DNA from: Gammaproteobacteria bacterium
Lineage (GTDB): Bacteria; Pseudomonadota; Gammaproteobacteria; Burkholderiales; Burkholderiaceae_C
NCBI GenBank assembly: GCA_018820395.1
Contig: JAHJOG010000290.1
Location: 1-33,492 of the forward strand
Direction of reading: 5' to 3'
Length of the DNA stretch: 33,492 bases
Shown: positions 8,264 through 16,827 of the stretch, one piece after another
Numbering within the stretch: position 1 is the first letter of the stretch
Layout of the letters: each line of letters begins with the position of its first letter
Program-made: the position numbers and the translations under genes
The notes under the pieces: model-generated
Told to the model about the DNA's origin: nothing
The model's database searches: none
What the model saw: only the letters and a program-made list of their open reading frames with translations

Positions 8264-9508
8264 ATGAAAATGCTGCTCAGCCATCCCGCAGGCAATCAGA
8301 ATGTTCGCGCGATGCTCGACGCATTGAACCGGCAAGACATGCTCGCCCGGTTCGCAACGACGATCGCCGCGCCGCCCGAGGGCTTCGGCCTGAAGCTCAT
8401 CCCCAATGAACTGACACGCAGCCTGCTGCGCCGGCGCTTCGAAGTTCCGCACGAAAAGATTCTTCAGCACCCCTGGCGTGAGGTTGCGCGGGCCGTGTGC
8501 ACGCGCATGGGATGGAACCACTGGCTGCGGCACGAAGAGGGCTTCGCCTCGATCGACGGCGTGCTCAACGATTTCGACCGATTCACCGCCAGGGCGCTGC
8601 CGGGCGTGCACCGGAGCCAGCCGCTGACGGGGGTCTATGCGTACGAGGATTCGGCGCTCGACACCTTCAAGGCAGCCCGCGCACTCGGCGTGAAGTGCGT
8701 CTACGACCTGCCGATCTCCTATTGGGAAGTGGGCCGCCGGTTGATGGAAGAAGAAACGCTGCGGTTGCCGCAGTGGGTCGGCGCGCTCGGTGGTGGCATG
8801 TCCGATTCGCCCGCGAAGCTCGATCGCAAGGTCAAGGAGCTCGAACTCGCCGACCTCGTCGTCGTCCCGAGCCAGTTCGTCGCCGATTCGCTGCCCGGCT
8901 GGGCGGCCGGCAAGCTGCGCGTGCTGTCGCCCTTCGGCTCGCCGAGCTCGCCCGCCGGCCTCGCGTCGCAGCCGCCAGGAGATCGGTCGCGGCCGTTGCG
9001 CGTGCTCTTCGTCGGTTCGATGGGCCAGCGCAAGGGCCTGGCCGACCTGTTCGCCGCGATGCGCCTGCTCGAAGGAGAGAACATCGAGCTGATCGTCATG
9101 GGGTCGCTGCTCAAGGAGCACGCGTTCTATGCGAGCCAGTACGCCGGCTTCAAGCATGAGAAAGGCCGCCCGCACGCCGAGGTGCTCGAGTTGATGCGCA
9201 GCTGCGACGTCTTCTGCCTGCCGTCGTTGTACGAAGGCCGCGCATTGGTGATGCAGGAAGCCATGAGCCAGGGCCTCCCGCTCGTCATCACGGCCAACAC
9301 GGGCGGCGAAGACCTCGTCATCGAGGGCCGGACCGGCTTCCTGGTGCCGATCCGTTCGCCGGAAGCCATCGCCGAAAAACTGGCCTGGTTCAATCAGCAC
9401 AGGCAGGAACTCGAAGCGATGAAAGAGGCAGCGGTGCGCCATGCCGCCACCTACACGTGGAAGGCCTACGGCGACACGGTGATTGAGGCGATCCGCAAGC
9501 TCGCATAG
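8264..9508 (+). CDS. Family 4-like (GT-B) glycosyltransferase
   Basis: A cytoplasmic GT-B glycosyltransferase of about 414 residues, likely transferring a sugar from a nucleotide donor onto a glycan or lipid acceptor. The C-terminal donor-binding half is clear: RVLFVGSMGQRKGLADLF begins the second Rossmann domain, and the EX7E-type motif EGRALVMQE has Glu at about 324 and 332, followed by GLPLVITANTGGEDLV. The N-terminus MKMLLSHPAGNQNVRAML fits the family, so I chose the ATG at 8264; an ATG five codons upstream (8249) is possible and neither has a good Shine-Dalgarno. It is divergent from the alpha-2-macroglobulin with 85 bp between start codons, and 52 bp upstream of an OpgC-like gene on the same strand. 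The acceptor is unknown. Confidence 0.88.
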   Translation: MKMLLSHPAGNQNVRAMLDALNRQDMLARFATTIAAPPEGFGLKLIPNELTRSLLRRRFEVPHEKILQHPWREVARAVCTRMGWNHWLRHEEGFASIDGVLNDFDRFTARALPGVHRSQPLTGVYAYEDSALDTFKAARALGVKCVYDLPISYWEVGRRLMEEETLRLPQWVGALGGGMSDSPAKLDRKVKELELADLVVVPSQFVADSLPGWAAGKLRVLSPFGSPSSPAGLASQPPGDRSRPLRVLFVGSMGQRKGLADLFAAMRLLEGENIELIVMGSLLKEHAFYASQYAGFKHEKGRPHAEVLELMRSCDVFCLPSLYEGRALVMQEAMSQGLPLVITANTGGEDLVIEGRTGFLVPIRSPEAIAEKLAWFNQHRQELEAMKEAAVRHAATYTWKAYGDTVIEAIRKLA

Positions 9509-9560
9509 TCCGAAGACGGTCCAATGGCCTGATGCACCGGCCCCGCGCTACCCACCTTCG

Positions 9561-10679
9561 ATGAATCGTCTCTGGGAAATCGACGCCTTGCGCGGGCTCA
9601 TGCTCGTGCTGATGACGATCACCCACCTGCCGAGCCGCTTCACCGATCCGGTCGGACAGCCTTTCGGATTCGTTTCGTCGGCCGAGGGTTTCGTGTTGTT
9701 GTCGGCCGCCGTGGCGGGCATCGTCTACACGCGGATCGGCCAGAACAAGGGCGTGCCCGCCATGCGCCAAGCCTTCTGGCGCCGGGCGCTCAAGATCTAC
9801 CTGGCCCAGGCAGCAGCGCTGCTCTTTCTGTTCACCATCATTCGCGGCTTGGGCATGCGCTTCGACCAGCTGGCCGTCAAGGAGATGCTCGCCTTCTTTC
9901 TGTCGCATCCGGTGGAAGGCATCGTCTATTCGCTTCTGCTCGTGTACGAGCCGCCCTTGTTCGACATCTTGCCGATGTACATCTTCTTCATGTTGATGAG
10001 CCCGTGGGTCCTGGCCCATGCGCTGCGGCACGGATGGGGCGTACCGATGGCGTTGAGCGCCACGCTGTGGGCACTGGCGCAGTTCGACATCGCTCCAGCG
10101 GTCTACAACCTCGCAGTTCGTTTTCTTCACTTGCCCGTGCCGTACGCGGACTTGGGCTCGTTCGATGCCTTCGCCTGGCAGTTCTTGTGGTTCGGCGGCC
10201 TGTGGCTCGGCGCGAGGTACGTCGACCCCGATGCGCGGCCGCTCGCGTTTCCGCGCTGGGTGGTCGTTTTCGCCGCAGGCGTGGCGCTGTTCATCCTGTG
10301 CTGGAGGCATTTCGGGCCCGGTGGACAAGCGGCTTTCGGCGACAACCAGGACCTGAACCTGCTCTTCGACAAGTGGCGGCTGGGTCCTTTGCGACTTCTC
10401 GATTTGTTGGCGCTGATCATTCTGGCCATGCGCTTCGGCCGGGGATTCATGCGTCGCATTCCGCGATTGCACTTTCTGGAATCGATGGGCGCCGCGTCGC
10501 TGCCGGTGTTTTGCGCGCACCTGGCAGCGGTGCTTCTGGTGAAGGCGATCTTCGGCGCGGACTATGAGGTCCGCCCCTGGTGGGGCGATGTGTTGATGCT
10601 GGCGGCCGTCTTCACCTGGATGTACGCGGTCGCCCGCGCCACGCTCTGGCTCGAGGCTCGGCCCGGCCGCGAGGCCTGA
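9561..10679 (+). CDS. OpgC-domain integral membrane acyltransferase
   Basis: A polytopic inner-membrane protein of 372 residues, recognised as OpgC family (the succinyltransferase of osmoregulated periplasmic glucans, and relatives) from its start RLWEIDALRGLMLVLMTITH. Several hydrophobic segments span the length, for example AAALLFLFTIIRGLG, YIFFMLMSPWVLAHAL and WVVVFAAGVALFILCW, suggesting about ten helices. I chose the ATG at 9561 because the protein then begins at the family start; upstream in-frame residues look like non-coding sequence. No clear Shine-Dalgarno is visible. It follows a glycosyltransferase on the same strand and ends four bp from the convergent stop of a secreted SGNH hydrolase. 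Glycan acylation is a family-based inference; the substrate is not known. Confidence 0.88.
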   Translation: MNRLWEIDALRGLMLVLMTITHLPSRFTDPVGQPFGFVSSAEGFVLLSAAVAGIVYTRIGQNKGVPAMRQAFWRRALKIYLAQAAALLFLFTIIRGLGMRFDQLAVKEMLAFFLSHPVEGIVYSLLLVYEPPLFDILPMYIFFMLMSPWVLAHALRHGWGVPMALSATLWALAQFDIAPAVYNLAVRFLHLPVPYADLGSFDAFAWQFLWFGGLWLGARYVDPDARPLAFPRWVVVFAAGVALFILCWRHFGPGGQAAFGDNQDLNLLFDKWRLGPLRLLDLLALIILAMRFGRGFMRRIPRLHFLESMGAASLPVFCAHLAAVLLVKAIFGADYEVRPWWGDVLMLAAVFTWMYAVARATLWLEARPGREA

Positions 10680-10683
10680 GCGC

Positions 10684-11457
10684 TCAGCGGGGCGCGGCGG
10701 CCACGTCGGACGGACGGGGCGTCTCGGACTTCATCAGATAGGAAGAGATGATCGAGCGCCACAGCCCGTAGCCGTCCTGATTCAGATGCAGGTTGTCGGC
10801 GCGAAAAAGCTCGTGGCGCGGACGCCCCGCAGCGTCGACCATCGGCGTGAAGATGTCGATGTAGTCGCTGTTGGGCAGGCGCTTGATGTACGCGGCCATC
10901 AACTGGTTGGTCTCGCGGATCTGCGGCATCAGCAGCTCACGTGCCGGGCTGGGCTTGATCGAGATGTAGCCGATGCGCACGTGCGGCAGGGCAGCGCGGA
11001 CCGTATCCACGAAGGTTTCGAAGCTGGCGAGCACCTGCATGGGCTTGCGCCCCTGGGCCAAATCGTTGTCGCCGGCATAGACGAAGACCTGTCGGGGCTT
11101 GTAGCGAACGACCAGGTTCTGGGCGAGCAGGCTGCAGTCGCGCATCGTAGACCCGCCGAAGCCTCGGTTGATCACCAGAGGCAGCTGGCGAAAGTCTTGT
11201 GCGAGGCTGCTCCAGAGTCGAATGCTGGAGCTGCCGACGAACAGCACGCCGTCGGCACCCGGAATCTGCGCTTCGTCCGCTGCCGCGAACGCGGCCAGAT
11301 CGCTTTTCCAGCGCGCCTCCGGCGTGACTTCGACAGGCAGACTCGGTGTCGCGACGACCGTGGACGGTGACACGCTCTGCGCTTCGGACGCGTGAGCGCC
11401 AAGCATGGCAAGCGCAATGACGACGGCTCGAGCAGCGTGGGAGTTCACTAGCGACAT
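10684..11457 (-). CDS. Secreted SGNH/GDSL-type hydrolase
   Basis: A periplasmic or secreted SGNH-fold esterase or lipase of about 257 residues. The four SGNH blocks are visible: FVGSSSIRLW (nucleophile Ser about 77), NRGFGGSTM (Gly), YAGDNDLAQG (Asn) and DNLHLNQDGY (Asp and His of the triad). The N-terminus AVVIALAMLGAHASEA followed by QS is a signal peptide with a plausible signal peptidase I site. I chose the ATG at 11457 because it places the signal peptide near the start; a GTG at 11493 would add 12 residues. It converges with the OpgC-like gene, with only four bp between the stops. Deacylation of a glycan made or modified by the neighbouring genes is a reasonable guess but is not shown. 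Confidence 0.9.
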   Translation of the reverse strand: MSLVNSHAARAVVIALAMLGAHASEAQSVSPSTVVATPSLPVEVTPEARWKSDLAAFAAADEAQIPGADGVLFVGSSSIRLWSSLAQDFRQLPLVINRGFGGSTMRDCSLLAQNLVVRYKPRQVFVYAGDNDLAQGRKPMQVLASFETFVDTVRAALPHVRIGYISIKPSPARELLMPQIRETNQLMAAYIKRLPNSDYIDIFTPMVDAAGRPRHELFRADNLHLNQDGYGLWRSIISSYLMKSETPRPSDVAAAPR

Positions 11458-11517
11458 GGCTGGACAACGTTTCCGACCGGAAATCGTTGTCACGGTATCC
11501 GGCGTCTGCTCTGGATA

Positions 11518-12273
11518 CTAGAGGGTTTTCTCGATCAACGGGCCCTTGAAGAGCACCGGACCGGTCGGTCCGCGTTCGCTCGGCACGCCGCCCCGCGGCT
11601 CCAGACTCACCGCAAGTGCCGGCACCGATCGGACCTGGGCCTCGCTCGCGGCCAGCTTGAGCGCTTGCGCATCGCTCAGCACCCCGAGCGATCTCGGCGC
11701 GCTGCCGGGCGGCAAAGCCCACAATTGCAGCGACTTGTCTTCTCCCACGCGGTAGTCGCCCACCCTCTGCAGCACCAACTGGTTGTGCTTGGGGTCGAAG
11801 GTCACGAGCAGCGAGGCTTTCGAGGCGTCGTCCGACAGCACGGCCACGTAGCGCACGGCCGGCGCGTTCTGCAACTGATCTTTCAGGTTGACGCCCACCA
11901 CCACGGCCGCCAGCGTCGCCACGGCACCGATGGCGGCCGCGCTTCGCCAAAGTGCCAGGCTGCGCAGCCATCCCCCTCCCGTCGCGCCGGCGGCGGACGG
12001 GGGCGCTGCGCGCTGGCGCGCGAGCGCCGCATCTTGCTGCTCTGCCTCGATCAGGTTGCGGATCCGGGTCCACACCGCCGCGTCAGGGAGTTCGGCGGGC
12101 TGCAATTCGGCCATGCTGGCAAGGCGCCCCTGCCATACCAGGGCCGCTGCACGAACGGATGCCTGCTCGCGCGCGATGGCTTCGAAGCGCCGGCGTGCTG
12201 CGCCCCGCAAGGTGCCCAGAGCGTGGCTCGCGGCGAGCAATTCAAGCAGTTGCGCATTGCCGGCGATGTTCAT
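11518..12273 (-). CDS. Anti-sigma factor, RskA type
   Basis: A single-pass inner-membrane anti-sigma factor of 251 residues that would hold the neighbouring ECF sigma factor inactive until an envelope signal triggers release. The cytoplasmic N-terminus has the RskA-like pattern LLAASHALGTLRGAARRRFE with no zinc-binding HXXXCXXC. One transmembrane helix lies at about residues 111-129 (SAAAIGAVATLAAVVVGVN). The periplasmic part resembles the anti-sigma-K domain, including VGDYRVGEDKSLQLWALPPG and AVSLEPRGGVPSERGPTGPV. It starts 10 bp after the sigma-factor stop, so the two are co-transcribed. Expected release is by regulated proteolysis, inferred from the family. Confidence 0.93.
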   Translation of the reverse strand: MNIAGNAQLLELLAASHALGTLRGAARRRFEAIAREQASVRAAALVWQGRLASMAELQPAELPDAAVWTRIRNLIEAEQQDAALARQRAAPPSAAGATGGGWLRSLALWRSAAAIGAVATLAAVVVGVNLKDQLQNAPAVRYVAVLSDDASKASLLVTFDPKHNQLVLQRVGDYRVGEDKSLQLWALPPGSAPRSLGVLSDAQALKLAASEAQVRSVPALAVSLEPRGGVPSERGPTGPVLFKGPLIEKTL

Positions 12274-12283
12274 GACGCTTCCT

Positions 12284-12877
12284 TCATGCGACCTGGCTCA
12301 TGCAGGCACGCAGCTTTTCCAGCCCGCGCCGAATCCAGGTCTTGACCGTGCCGAGCGGCAGGCTGAGCTGCCGCGCCAGGTCGCCATGGCTCAGGTCGCG
12401 CAGGTAGGCCAGGCTGACCACCTCGCGCTGCCGTCCTTCCAACTGGCTCAGGCATTGGTGCAGTGCCCAGGCCTGCTCGCTGGCATCGGCCGTGTCCATC
12501 GGGTCGACCGAATCGGATTCGAAGGTGTCGGCCATCACTTCGTCGAATTCCTGCGTCAACTGGGCGCGATCGGCGGTGCGCCGGCGCAGCAGATCGAGCG
12601 AGCGGCTGCGGACGATCAGCCCCATCCAGGCCATCGGCGGGCTGAGCGTGCCGCGGTAGTCGGCGGCGGAGCGCCACACCGTCAGGAAGCTTTCCTGGAG
12701 CACGTCTTCGGCCCATTCGCGGTTGCGGACCACGCGCATGGCGAGGCCGAACAACTTTGGCGAGGTGCGGTCGTAGAGCGTGCGCAAAGCGGCTTCGTCC
12801 CTGCGACCCACGCGATCGATCAGCGCCGTCAACTCGGCGTCTGGGCTGGAGGCAATCATGGGTGGATTGTCGGGCAT
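12284..12877 (-). CDS. ECF RNA polymerase sigma factor (SigK-like)
   Basis: A sigma-70 family ECF sigma factor of 197 residues. Region 2 is seen as LYDRTSPKLFGLAMRVVRNR followed by EDVLQESFLTVWR, and region 4 as QREVVSLAYLRDLSHGDLAR followed by LPLGTVKTWIRRGLEKLR, the helix-turn-helix that reads the -35 element. Pairing with an RskA-type anti-sigma factor puts it with the SigK-like ECF group. Starts at 12877 or 12859 (six residues shorter) are both possible; neither has a strong Shine-Dalgarno. Upstream, a CCATCC-N18-CTGAATC element suggests it activates its own operon. A DUF3455 lipoprotein gene lies divergent 167 bp away and is a likely regulon member. Confidence 0.95.
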   Translation of the reverse strand: MPDNPPMIASSPDAELTALIDRVGRRDEAALRTLYDRTSPKLFGLAMRVVRNREWAEDVLQESFLTVWRSAADYRGTLSPPMAWMGLIVRSRSLDLLRRRTADRAQLTQEFDEVMADTFESDSVDPMDTADASEQAWALHQCLSQLEGRQREVVSLAYLRDLSHGDLARQLSLPLGTVKTWIRRGLEKLRACMSQVA

Positions 12878-12916
12878 CGATCGGCATGCAATCGGTACGC
12901 CGGGACAGCGCTTTCG

Positions 12917-12947
12917 GATTCAGTTCGACGGCAGTGCATCTGGATGG
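12917..12947 (-). promoter_or_regulatory. Candidate SigK-type ECF promoter
   Basis: Reading the minus strand, CCATCC (complement of 12942-12947) is followed after 18 nt by CTGAATC (complement of 12917-12923). This closely resembles the mycobacterial SigK consensus as I remember it (CCATCC ... CCGAATC). Transcription would begin near 12910, giving a leader of about 33 nt before the sigma-factor start at 12877. It would make the sigma/anti-sigma operon autoregulated. The match is by eye and rests on my memory of the consensus. Confidence 0.42.
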
Positions 12948-13044
12948 GTGGCGGGAATCGTAGTGGGTGACGAGGAGCTCATTTTGAAGGCATGAAGGCG
13001 CTCCTCGACCCGAACTTCAACGCTCAACGCAAAAGGAATCGACC

Positions 13045-13593
13045 ATGTACACCCGCACACTCCTGTCTCTCGCTGCCGCCGCGTCGCTCGCGGCATGTTC
13101 CGGCATGGGCTCGGACAAGGCCATGATGAGCTCTCAGGCCGACCTGCCGGACGCGGTCAAGGTGCCTGCCGGCCATCGCGTGGCGATGGAAACCGTCGGC
13201 GCCGGCGACATCACCTACGAATGTCGCGTCAAGGCGAACATGCCCGGCCAGTTCGAGTGGGTTTTCGCCGGCCCTGATGCCAAGCTCATGGATCGCAGCG
13301 GCAAGCAGGTGGGCAAGTACTACGGCCCGCCCGCGACCTGGGAAGCGATGGACGGATCGAAGATCACGGGGACGCAAGTGGCCGTGGCGCCCAACGGCCC
13401 GAGCAACATCCCGCACCAGCTGGTCAAGGCCAACCCGGCCATGGGAAGTGGCGCGATGCAGGGCGTGAGCTACGTGCAGCGCATCAAGACGCGCGGCGGC
13501 GTGGCGCCGATGGCGCCTTGCGGTGCTTCCGCCGTGGGGCAGAAGCAGATCGTCAAGTACCAGGCCGACTACCTGTTCTACCGCGCCATGTGA
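13045..13593 (+). CDS. DUF3455 domain lipoprotein
   Basis: A 182-residue predicted lipoprotein of the DUF3455 family, function unknown. The signal peptide ends in the lipobox LAAC, with Cys18 the likely lipid attachment site. The family features are FEWVFAGPDAKLMDRSGKQV, the THYGPPATWE-like segment YYGPPATWEAMDGSKITG, HQLVKANPAM, GVSYVQRIKTRGGVAP and the C-terminal KYQADYLFYRA. The ATG is supported by AAGGA 7-8 nt upstream. It is divergent from the ECF sigma factor/anti-sigma pair, so it is a plausible sigma target, although I find no good CCATCC element on its own strand. A weak GGCATG-N15-CCGAAC pattern precedes it at about 12990-13016. It converges with ugd. Confidence 0.92.
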   Translation: MYTRTLLSLAAAASLAACSGMGSDKAMMSSQADLPDAVKVPAGHRVAMETVGAGDITYECRVKANMPGQFEWVFAGPDAKLMDRSGKQVGKYYGPPATWEAMDGSKITGTQVAVAPNGPSNIPHQLVKANPAMGSGAMQGVSYVQRIKTRGGVAPMAPCGASAVGQKQIVKYQADYLFYRAM

Positions 13594-13599
13594 TCGAGC

Positions 13600-13629
13600 G
13601 GGCGCACGGCCTCAGAGGCTGTTGCGCCC
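13600..13629. terminator. Hairpin between convergent DUF3455 and ugd genes
   Basis: GGGCGCA (13600-13606) pairs with TGCGCCC (13623-13629), and an inner GCCTC-A-GAGGC stem extends the structure. It sits just after the DUF3455 stop and overlaps the ugd stop codon. It could act as a bidirectional terminator, but no T-run follows on either strand, so the call is weak. Confidence 0.35.
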
Positions 13630-14985
13630 GATGCCCTGGTACATGACGCCGGCCTGCTTCATGGCGCCGGGTTCGTAGAGGTTCCGGCCGTCGAAGATCA
13701 CCGGCGCCTTCATCAGCTGCTTCAGGCGGTCGAGGTTCGGGCTGCGGTAGGCCTTCCATTCGGTCACGATGATCAGTGCGTCGGCGTCGGCGAGGGCCTC
13801 CATCGGGTCCTTGGCGGACGTGAAGGTGATGCGCTCGAGCAGGCCCGGGGCGTCGGCAAAGTCGAGCTTGAGCACGCGCCGGGTTTCGTCGACCGCGATG
13901 GGGTCATGGGCCACCACGCGCGCTCCGGCACGGAGCAACACGTCCAGCACGACGCGGCTCGGGGCTTCGCGCATGTCGTCGGTGTTGGGCTTGAACGCGA
14001 GGCCCCACAGTGCGAAGGTCCGGTCGCTCAGGTCGGGACCGAAACGAGCGAGCACCTTGTCGGTCAGGACGCGTTTCTGATCGTCGTTGACGGCCTCGAC
14101 CGATTCCAAAACGCGCAGTGCCTGGCCGTTCTCGCGCGCGATGCGCGTCAGGGCCTGAATGTCCTTGGGGAAGCAGCTGCCGCCGTAGCCTGTTCCGGCA
14201 TAGAGAAAGCTGTAGCCGATGCGGGGGTCGGATCCGATGCCTTGCCGCACGGCTTCGATGTCGGCGCCGACGCGGTCCGCCAGATTGGCCAGCTCGTTCA
14301 TGAAGCTGATGCGCGTGGCCAGCATCGCATTGGCGGCGTACTTGGCGAACTCTGCCGATCGGACGTCCATCACGCGGGTGCGCTCGTGGTTGCGATTGAA
14401 AGGCGCGTAGAGCTTGCGCATGGCGCCGAGCGCCTCGCGGCCGGCTTCGTCGTCGGTGTAGCCGATCACGATGCGGTCGGGCCGCATGAAATCTTCGACG
14501 GCGGCGCCTTCTTTCAGGAATTCGGGGTTGCTGACGACCGAGAAGCGAAGGTCGGAGCGACCGCGCTTGTCCAGCTCTTCCTGGATGGCCGCGGTGACCT
14601 TGTCGGCCGTGCCCACCGGCACGGTCGACTTGTCCACGACGACCTTGAACCCGTTCATGTACTTGCCGATGTTGCGCGCGGCAGCCAGCACGTATTGCAG
14701 GTCGGCGCTGCCGTCTTCGTCCGGCGGCGTGCCGACGGCGATGAACTGGATGTCGCCATGGGCGACCGAGGCCTCGGCATCGGTCGAGAACGACAGGCGC
14801 TTGGCCGCGACATTGGACTCGACGACATCCGCCAGCCCCGGTTCGTAGATGGGGATGCCGCCTTCGTTGAGCGTGTTGATCTTGGCCTTGTCGACGTCCA
14901 GACAGAAGACGTTGTTGCCGATGTCGGCAAGGCAGGCGCCGGTGACGAGACCGACGTAGCCGGTACCGATGATGGTGATGTTCAT
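13612..14985 (-). CDS. ugd: UDP-glucose 6-dehydrogenase
   Basis: Oxidises UDP-glucose to UDP-glucuronate with two NAD+, in the cytoplasm, supplying precursors for capsule, exopolysaccharide or LPS. At 457 residues it has normal length. The N-terminal Rossmann motif [10 protein letters not shown] is at residues 7-16. The central segments are [14 protein letters not shown] and [15 protein letters not shown], and the catalytic loop [10 protein letters not shown] has the active-site Cys at about 271. The C-terminal domain includes [18 protein letters not shown]. It starts four bp after the stop of the UDP-glucuronate decarboxylase gene without its own Shine-Dalgarno, suggesting translational coupling, and is last of a three-gene polysaccharide unit. 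Confidence 0.97.
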   Translation of the reverse strand: MNITIIGTGYVGLVTGACLADIGNNVFCLDVDKAKINTLNEGGIPIYEPGLADVVESNVAAKRLSFSTDAEASVAHGDIQFIAVGTPPDEDGSADLQYVLAAARNIGKYMNGFKVVVDKSTVPVGTADKVTAAIQEELDKRGRSDLRFSVVSNPEFLKEGAAVEDFMRPDRIVIGYTDDEAGREALGAMRKLYAPFNRNHERTRVMDVRSAEFAKYAANAMLATRISFMNELANLADRVGADIEAVRQGIGSDPRIGYSFLYAGTGYGGSCFPKDIQALTRIARENGQALRVLESVEAVNDDQKRVLTDKVLARFGPDLSDRTFALWGLAFKPNTDDMREAPSRVVLDVLLRAGARVVAHDPIAVDETRRVLKLDFADAPGLLERITFTSAKDPMEALADADALIIVTEWKAYRSPNLDRLKQLMKAPVIFDGRNLYEPGAMKQAGVMYQGIGRNSL

Positions 14986-14989
14986 GGAG

Positions 14990-15961
14990 TCAGGCCGACG
15001 TGGGTTCCGCGAGTATCTTGTCGAAGTAGGCGATGGTCTTCTTCAGCCCTTCTTCGAGCTGCGTCTGGGGCTGCCACCCACCCAGCTCTTTCTGGGCCAT
15101 CGAGATGTCGGGGCGGCGCTGCTTGGGGTCGTCCGCCGGCAGCGGCATCCGAACGAGCTTGCTGCGGGAGCCCGTCAACTCGATGACCTTGTTGGCGAGG
15201 TCGAGCATCGAGAATTCGCCCGGGTTGCCGATGTTGACCGGCCCGGGCAGTTCGTCGCCGGTGTTCATCATCCGGATCATGGCCTCGACCAGGTCGTCGA
15301 CATAGCAGAAGCCGCGCGTCTGCTGGCCGTCGCCGTAGATCGTGATGTCCTCGCCCTTGAGCGCCTGGACGATGAAGTTCGACACGACGCGCCCGTCGTT
15401 CAGGTGCATGCGCGGGCCGTAGGTGTTGAAGATCCGGACGACCTTGATGCGCAGCTTGTGCTGCCGGTGGTAGTCGAAGAAGAGGGTTTCGGCGCAGCGC
15501 TTGCCTTCGTCGTAGCAGCTGCGGATCCCGATGGGGTTCACGCGGCCCCAATAGGCTTCGACCTGCGGATGAATCTCCGGGTCGCCGTAGACCTCGCTCG
15601 TCGATGCCTGCAGGATCTTGGCGCGCACGCGCTTGGCCAGCCCCAGCATGTTGATGGCGCCATGCACGCTCGTCTTGGTGGTCTGCACCGGGTCGTGCTG
15701 ATAGTGGATGGGCGAGGCGGGGCATGCGAGATTGAAGATCTCGTCGACCTCGACATAGAGCGGGAAGGTCACGTCATGCCGCATCAGCTCGAAGCGCGGG
15801 TGGTCGAGCAGGTGCTCGATGTTGCGCTTGGTGCCGGTGAAGAAGTTGTCGACGCACAGAACGTCGTGACCTTGCTCGATGAGCCGGTCGCACAGGTGGC
15901 TGCCCAGAAAGCCGGCGCCGCCGGTCACGAGCATCTTCTTGGAAGCGTTGTATTGACGCAT
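14990..15961 (-). CDS. uxs: UDP-glucuronate decarboxylase (UDP-xylose synthase)
   Basis: An NAD-dependent extended short-chain dehydrogenase (323 aa) that converts UDP-glucuronate to UDP-xylose, using the product of the neighbouring ugd. The NAD-binding [12 protein letters not shown] starts at residue 14. The active site comprises the TSE triplet at about 121-123 and the Tyr150-DEG-Lys154 pair ([19 protein letters not shown]). Further hallmarks are [18 protein letters not shown] and [18 protein letters not shown]. The length and motifs match the single-domain bacterial UXS class rather than ArnA or dTDP-glucose dehydratase. It lies 26 bp from the GT2 gene and four bp from ugd. This suggests xylose in the cell's surface polysaccharide, although UDP-glucuronate could be used as well. 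Confidence 0.94.
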   Translation of the reverse strand: MRQYNASKKMLVTGGAGFLGSHLCDRLIEQGHDVLCVDNFFTGTKRNIEHLLDHPRFELMRHDVTFPLYVEVDEIFNLACPASPIHYQHDPVQTTKTSVHGAINMLGLAKRVRAKILQASTSEVYGDPEIHPQVEAYWGRVNPIGIRSCYDEGKRCAETLFFDYHRQHKLRIKVVRIFNTYGPRMHLNDGRVVSNFIVQALKGEDITIYGDGQQTRGFCYVDDLVEAMIRMMNTGDELPGPVNIGNPGEFSMLDLANKVIELTGSRSKLVRMPLPADDPKQRRPDISMAQKELGGWQPQTQLEEGLKKTIAYFDKILAEPTSA

Positions 15962-15987
15962 GCTGGAATGTCACTCCGTAGGGGAAA

Positions 15988-16827
15988 TCATGGGGCGCGC
16001 TGCGCGCGCTGTTCGTACATCTTGGCGTCGACGAGCATCCGGAACCACAGCGCCTGGAAGAACGCGAAGTAGAACCCCGCGGTTCCGTCCAGGAAACCGA
16101 GCCGGAACACGTAGCGGTAGACGAAATAGCTGAGCGACCGCATGCCGGTCGGGAGCTTGTAGTAGATCTCTTTGATGAAGCGCGTGCGCTCGCGGGCGTC
16201 GCCCATGAGGCGAGGCTTCAGCACGTTGTCGGCGCCGCTGCGCGGGCCCAGCTTTTCCTTGGCTTCGGCGTCGCTCCAGCGGTTGTGGCTGGCCACCCAG
16301 TCGGTCAGCCGCGCAGAATTCTTGTCGTGCATGAAGCCGTCGATGCGCCCTGACGGCGCCGTGCTGATGAAGTGCTGGTCGTACAACCGCGATTCGCAGC
16401 GCCCCACGCCTGATCGGAAGAGCCGCAGATGCCAGGGATTGACGCCGCTGAACCGAAGCATCTTTCCCATGAAATAGTCGCGCCGGCGCAGCATGTAGGC
16501 GTCGAAACGGGGTGTGCCGGCCAGCAGGGCCCGCATCTCTTCGATGGACTGGGCATCCAGCACTTCGTCGGCGTCGAGGTGGAGCTGCCACTCGCAGTCC
16601 TGCTCGATCTGGGAGATGGCCCAGTTACGCTGGTCGCTGTAGTTGGAAAAGGGGCGCTGGACCACCGTGCATCCCAGTTCGCGAAGGATGTCAGGCGTGC
16701 CGTCGGTGGAATGCGAGTCGACTGCGTACACGTGAGGGCTCACCTTCATCGCTGCAGACACCGTCTCGCGGACGATCGAAGCGGAATTGAAGGTGAGGAT
16801 GACGACGGTGCAGCGGGTTTTTTCCAT
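15988..16827 (-). CDS. Family 2 glycosyltransferase (WaaE/KdtX-like)
   Basis: A GT-A glycosyltransferase of 279 residues, resembling the WaaE/KdtX group that adds a sugar to lipopolysaccharide core or a related glycan. The N-terminal TVVILTFNSASIVRETV leads to DSHSTDGTPD (about 37-46) and SDQRNWAI. The metal-binding DXD appears as HLDADEVL, with Asp-Ala-Asp at about 85-87. The C-terminus has an aromatic, amphipathic segment (LSYFVYRYVFRLGFLDGTAG) that may touch the membrane. I chose the ATG at 16827 (MEKTRCTVVIL) because it matches the family start; the frame extends 26 codons further, but that part looks non-coding. It is first of the operon with uxs and ugd. The acceptor is unknown. Confidence 0.9.
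   Translation of the reverse strand: MEKTRCTVVILTFNSASIVRETVSAAMKVSPHVYAVDSHSTDGTPDILRELGCTVVQRPFSNYSDQRNWAISQIEQDCEWQLHLDADEVLDAQSIEEMRALLAGTPRFDAYMLRRRDYFMGKMLRFSGVNPWHLRLFRSGVGRCESRLYDQHFISTAPSGRIDGFMHDKNSARLTDWVASHNRWSDAEAKEKLGPRSGADNVLKPRLMGDARERTRFIKEIYYKLPTGMRSLSYFVYRYVFRLGFLDGTAGFYFAFFQALWFRMLVDAKMYEQRAQRAP

Noticed and set aside
5531..9442. A 1303-codon minus-strand open frame across the A2M and the glycosyltransferase
   Set aside because: It crosses two real genes in a wrong frame and its product is low-complexity, Arg-rich sequence.
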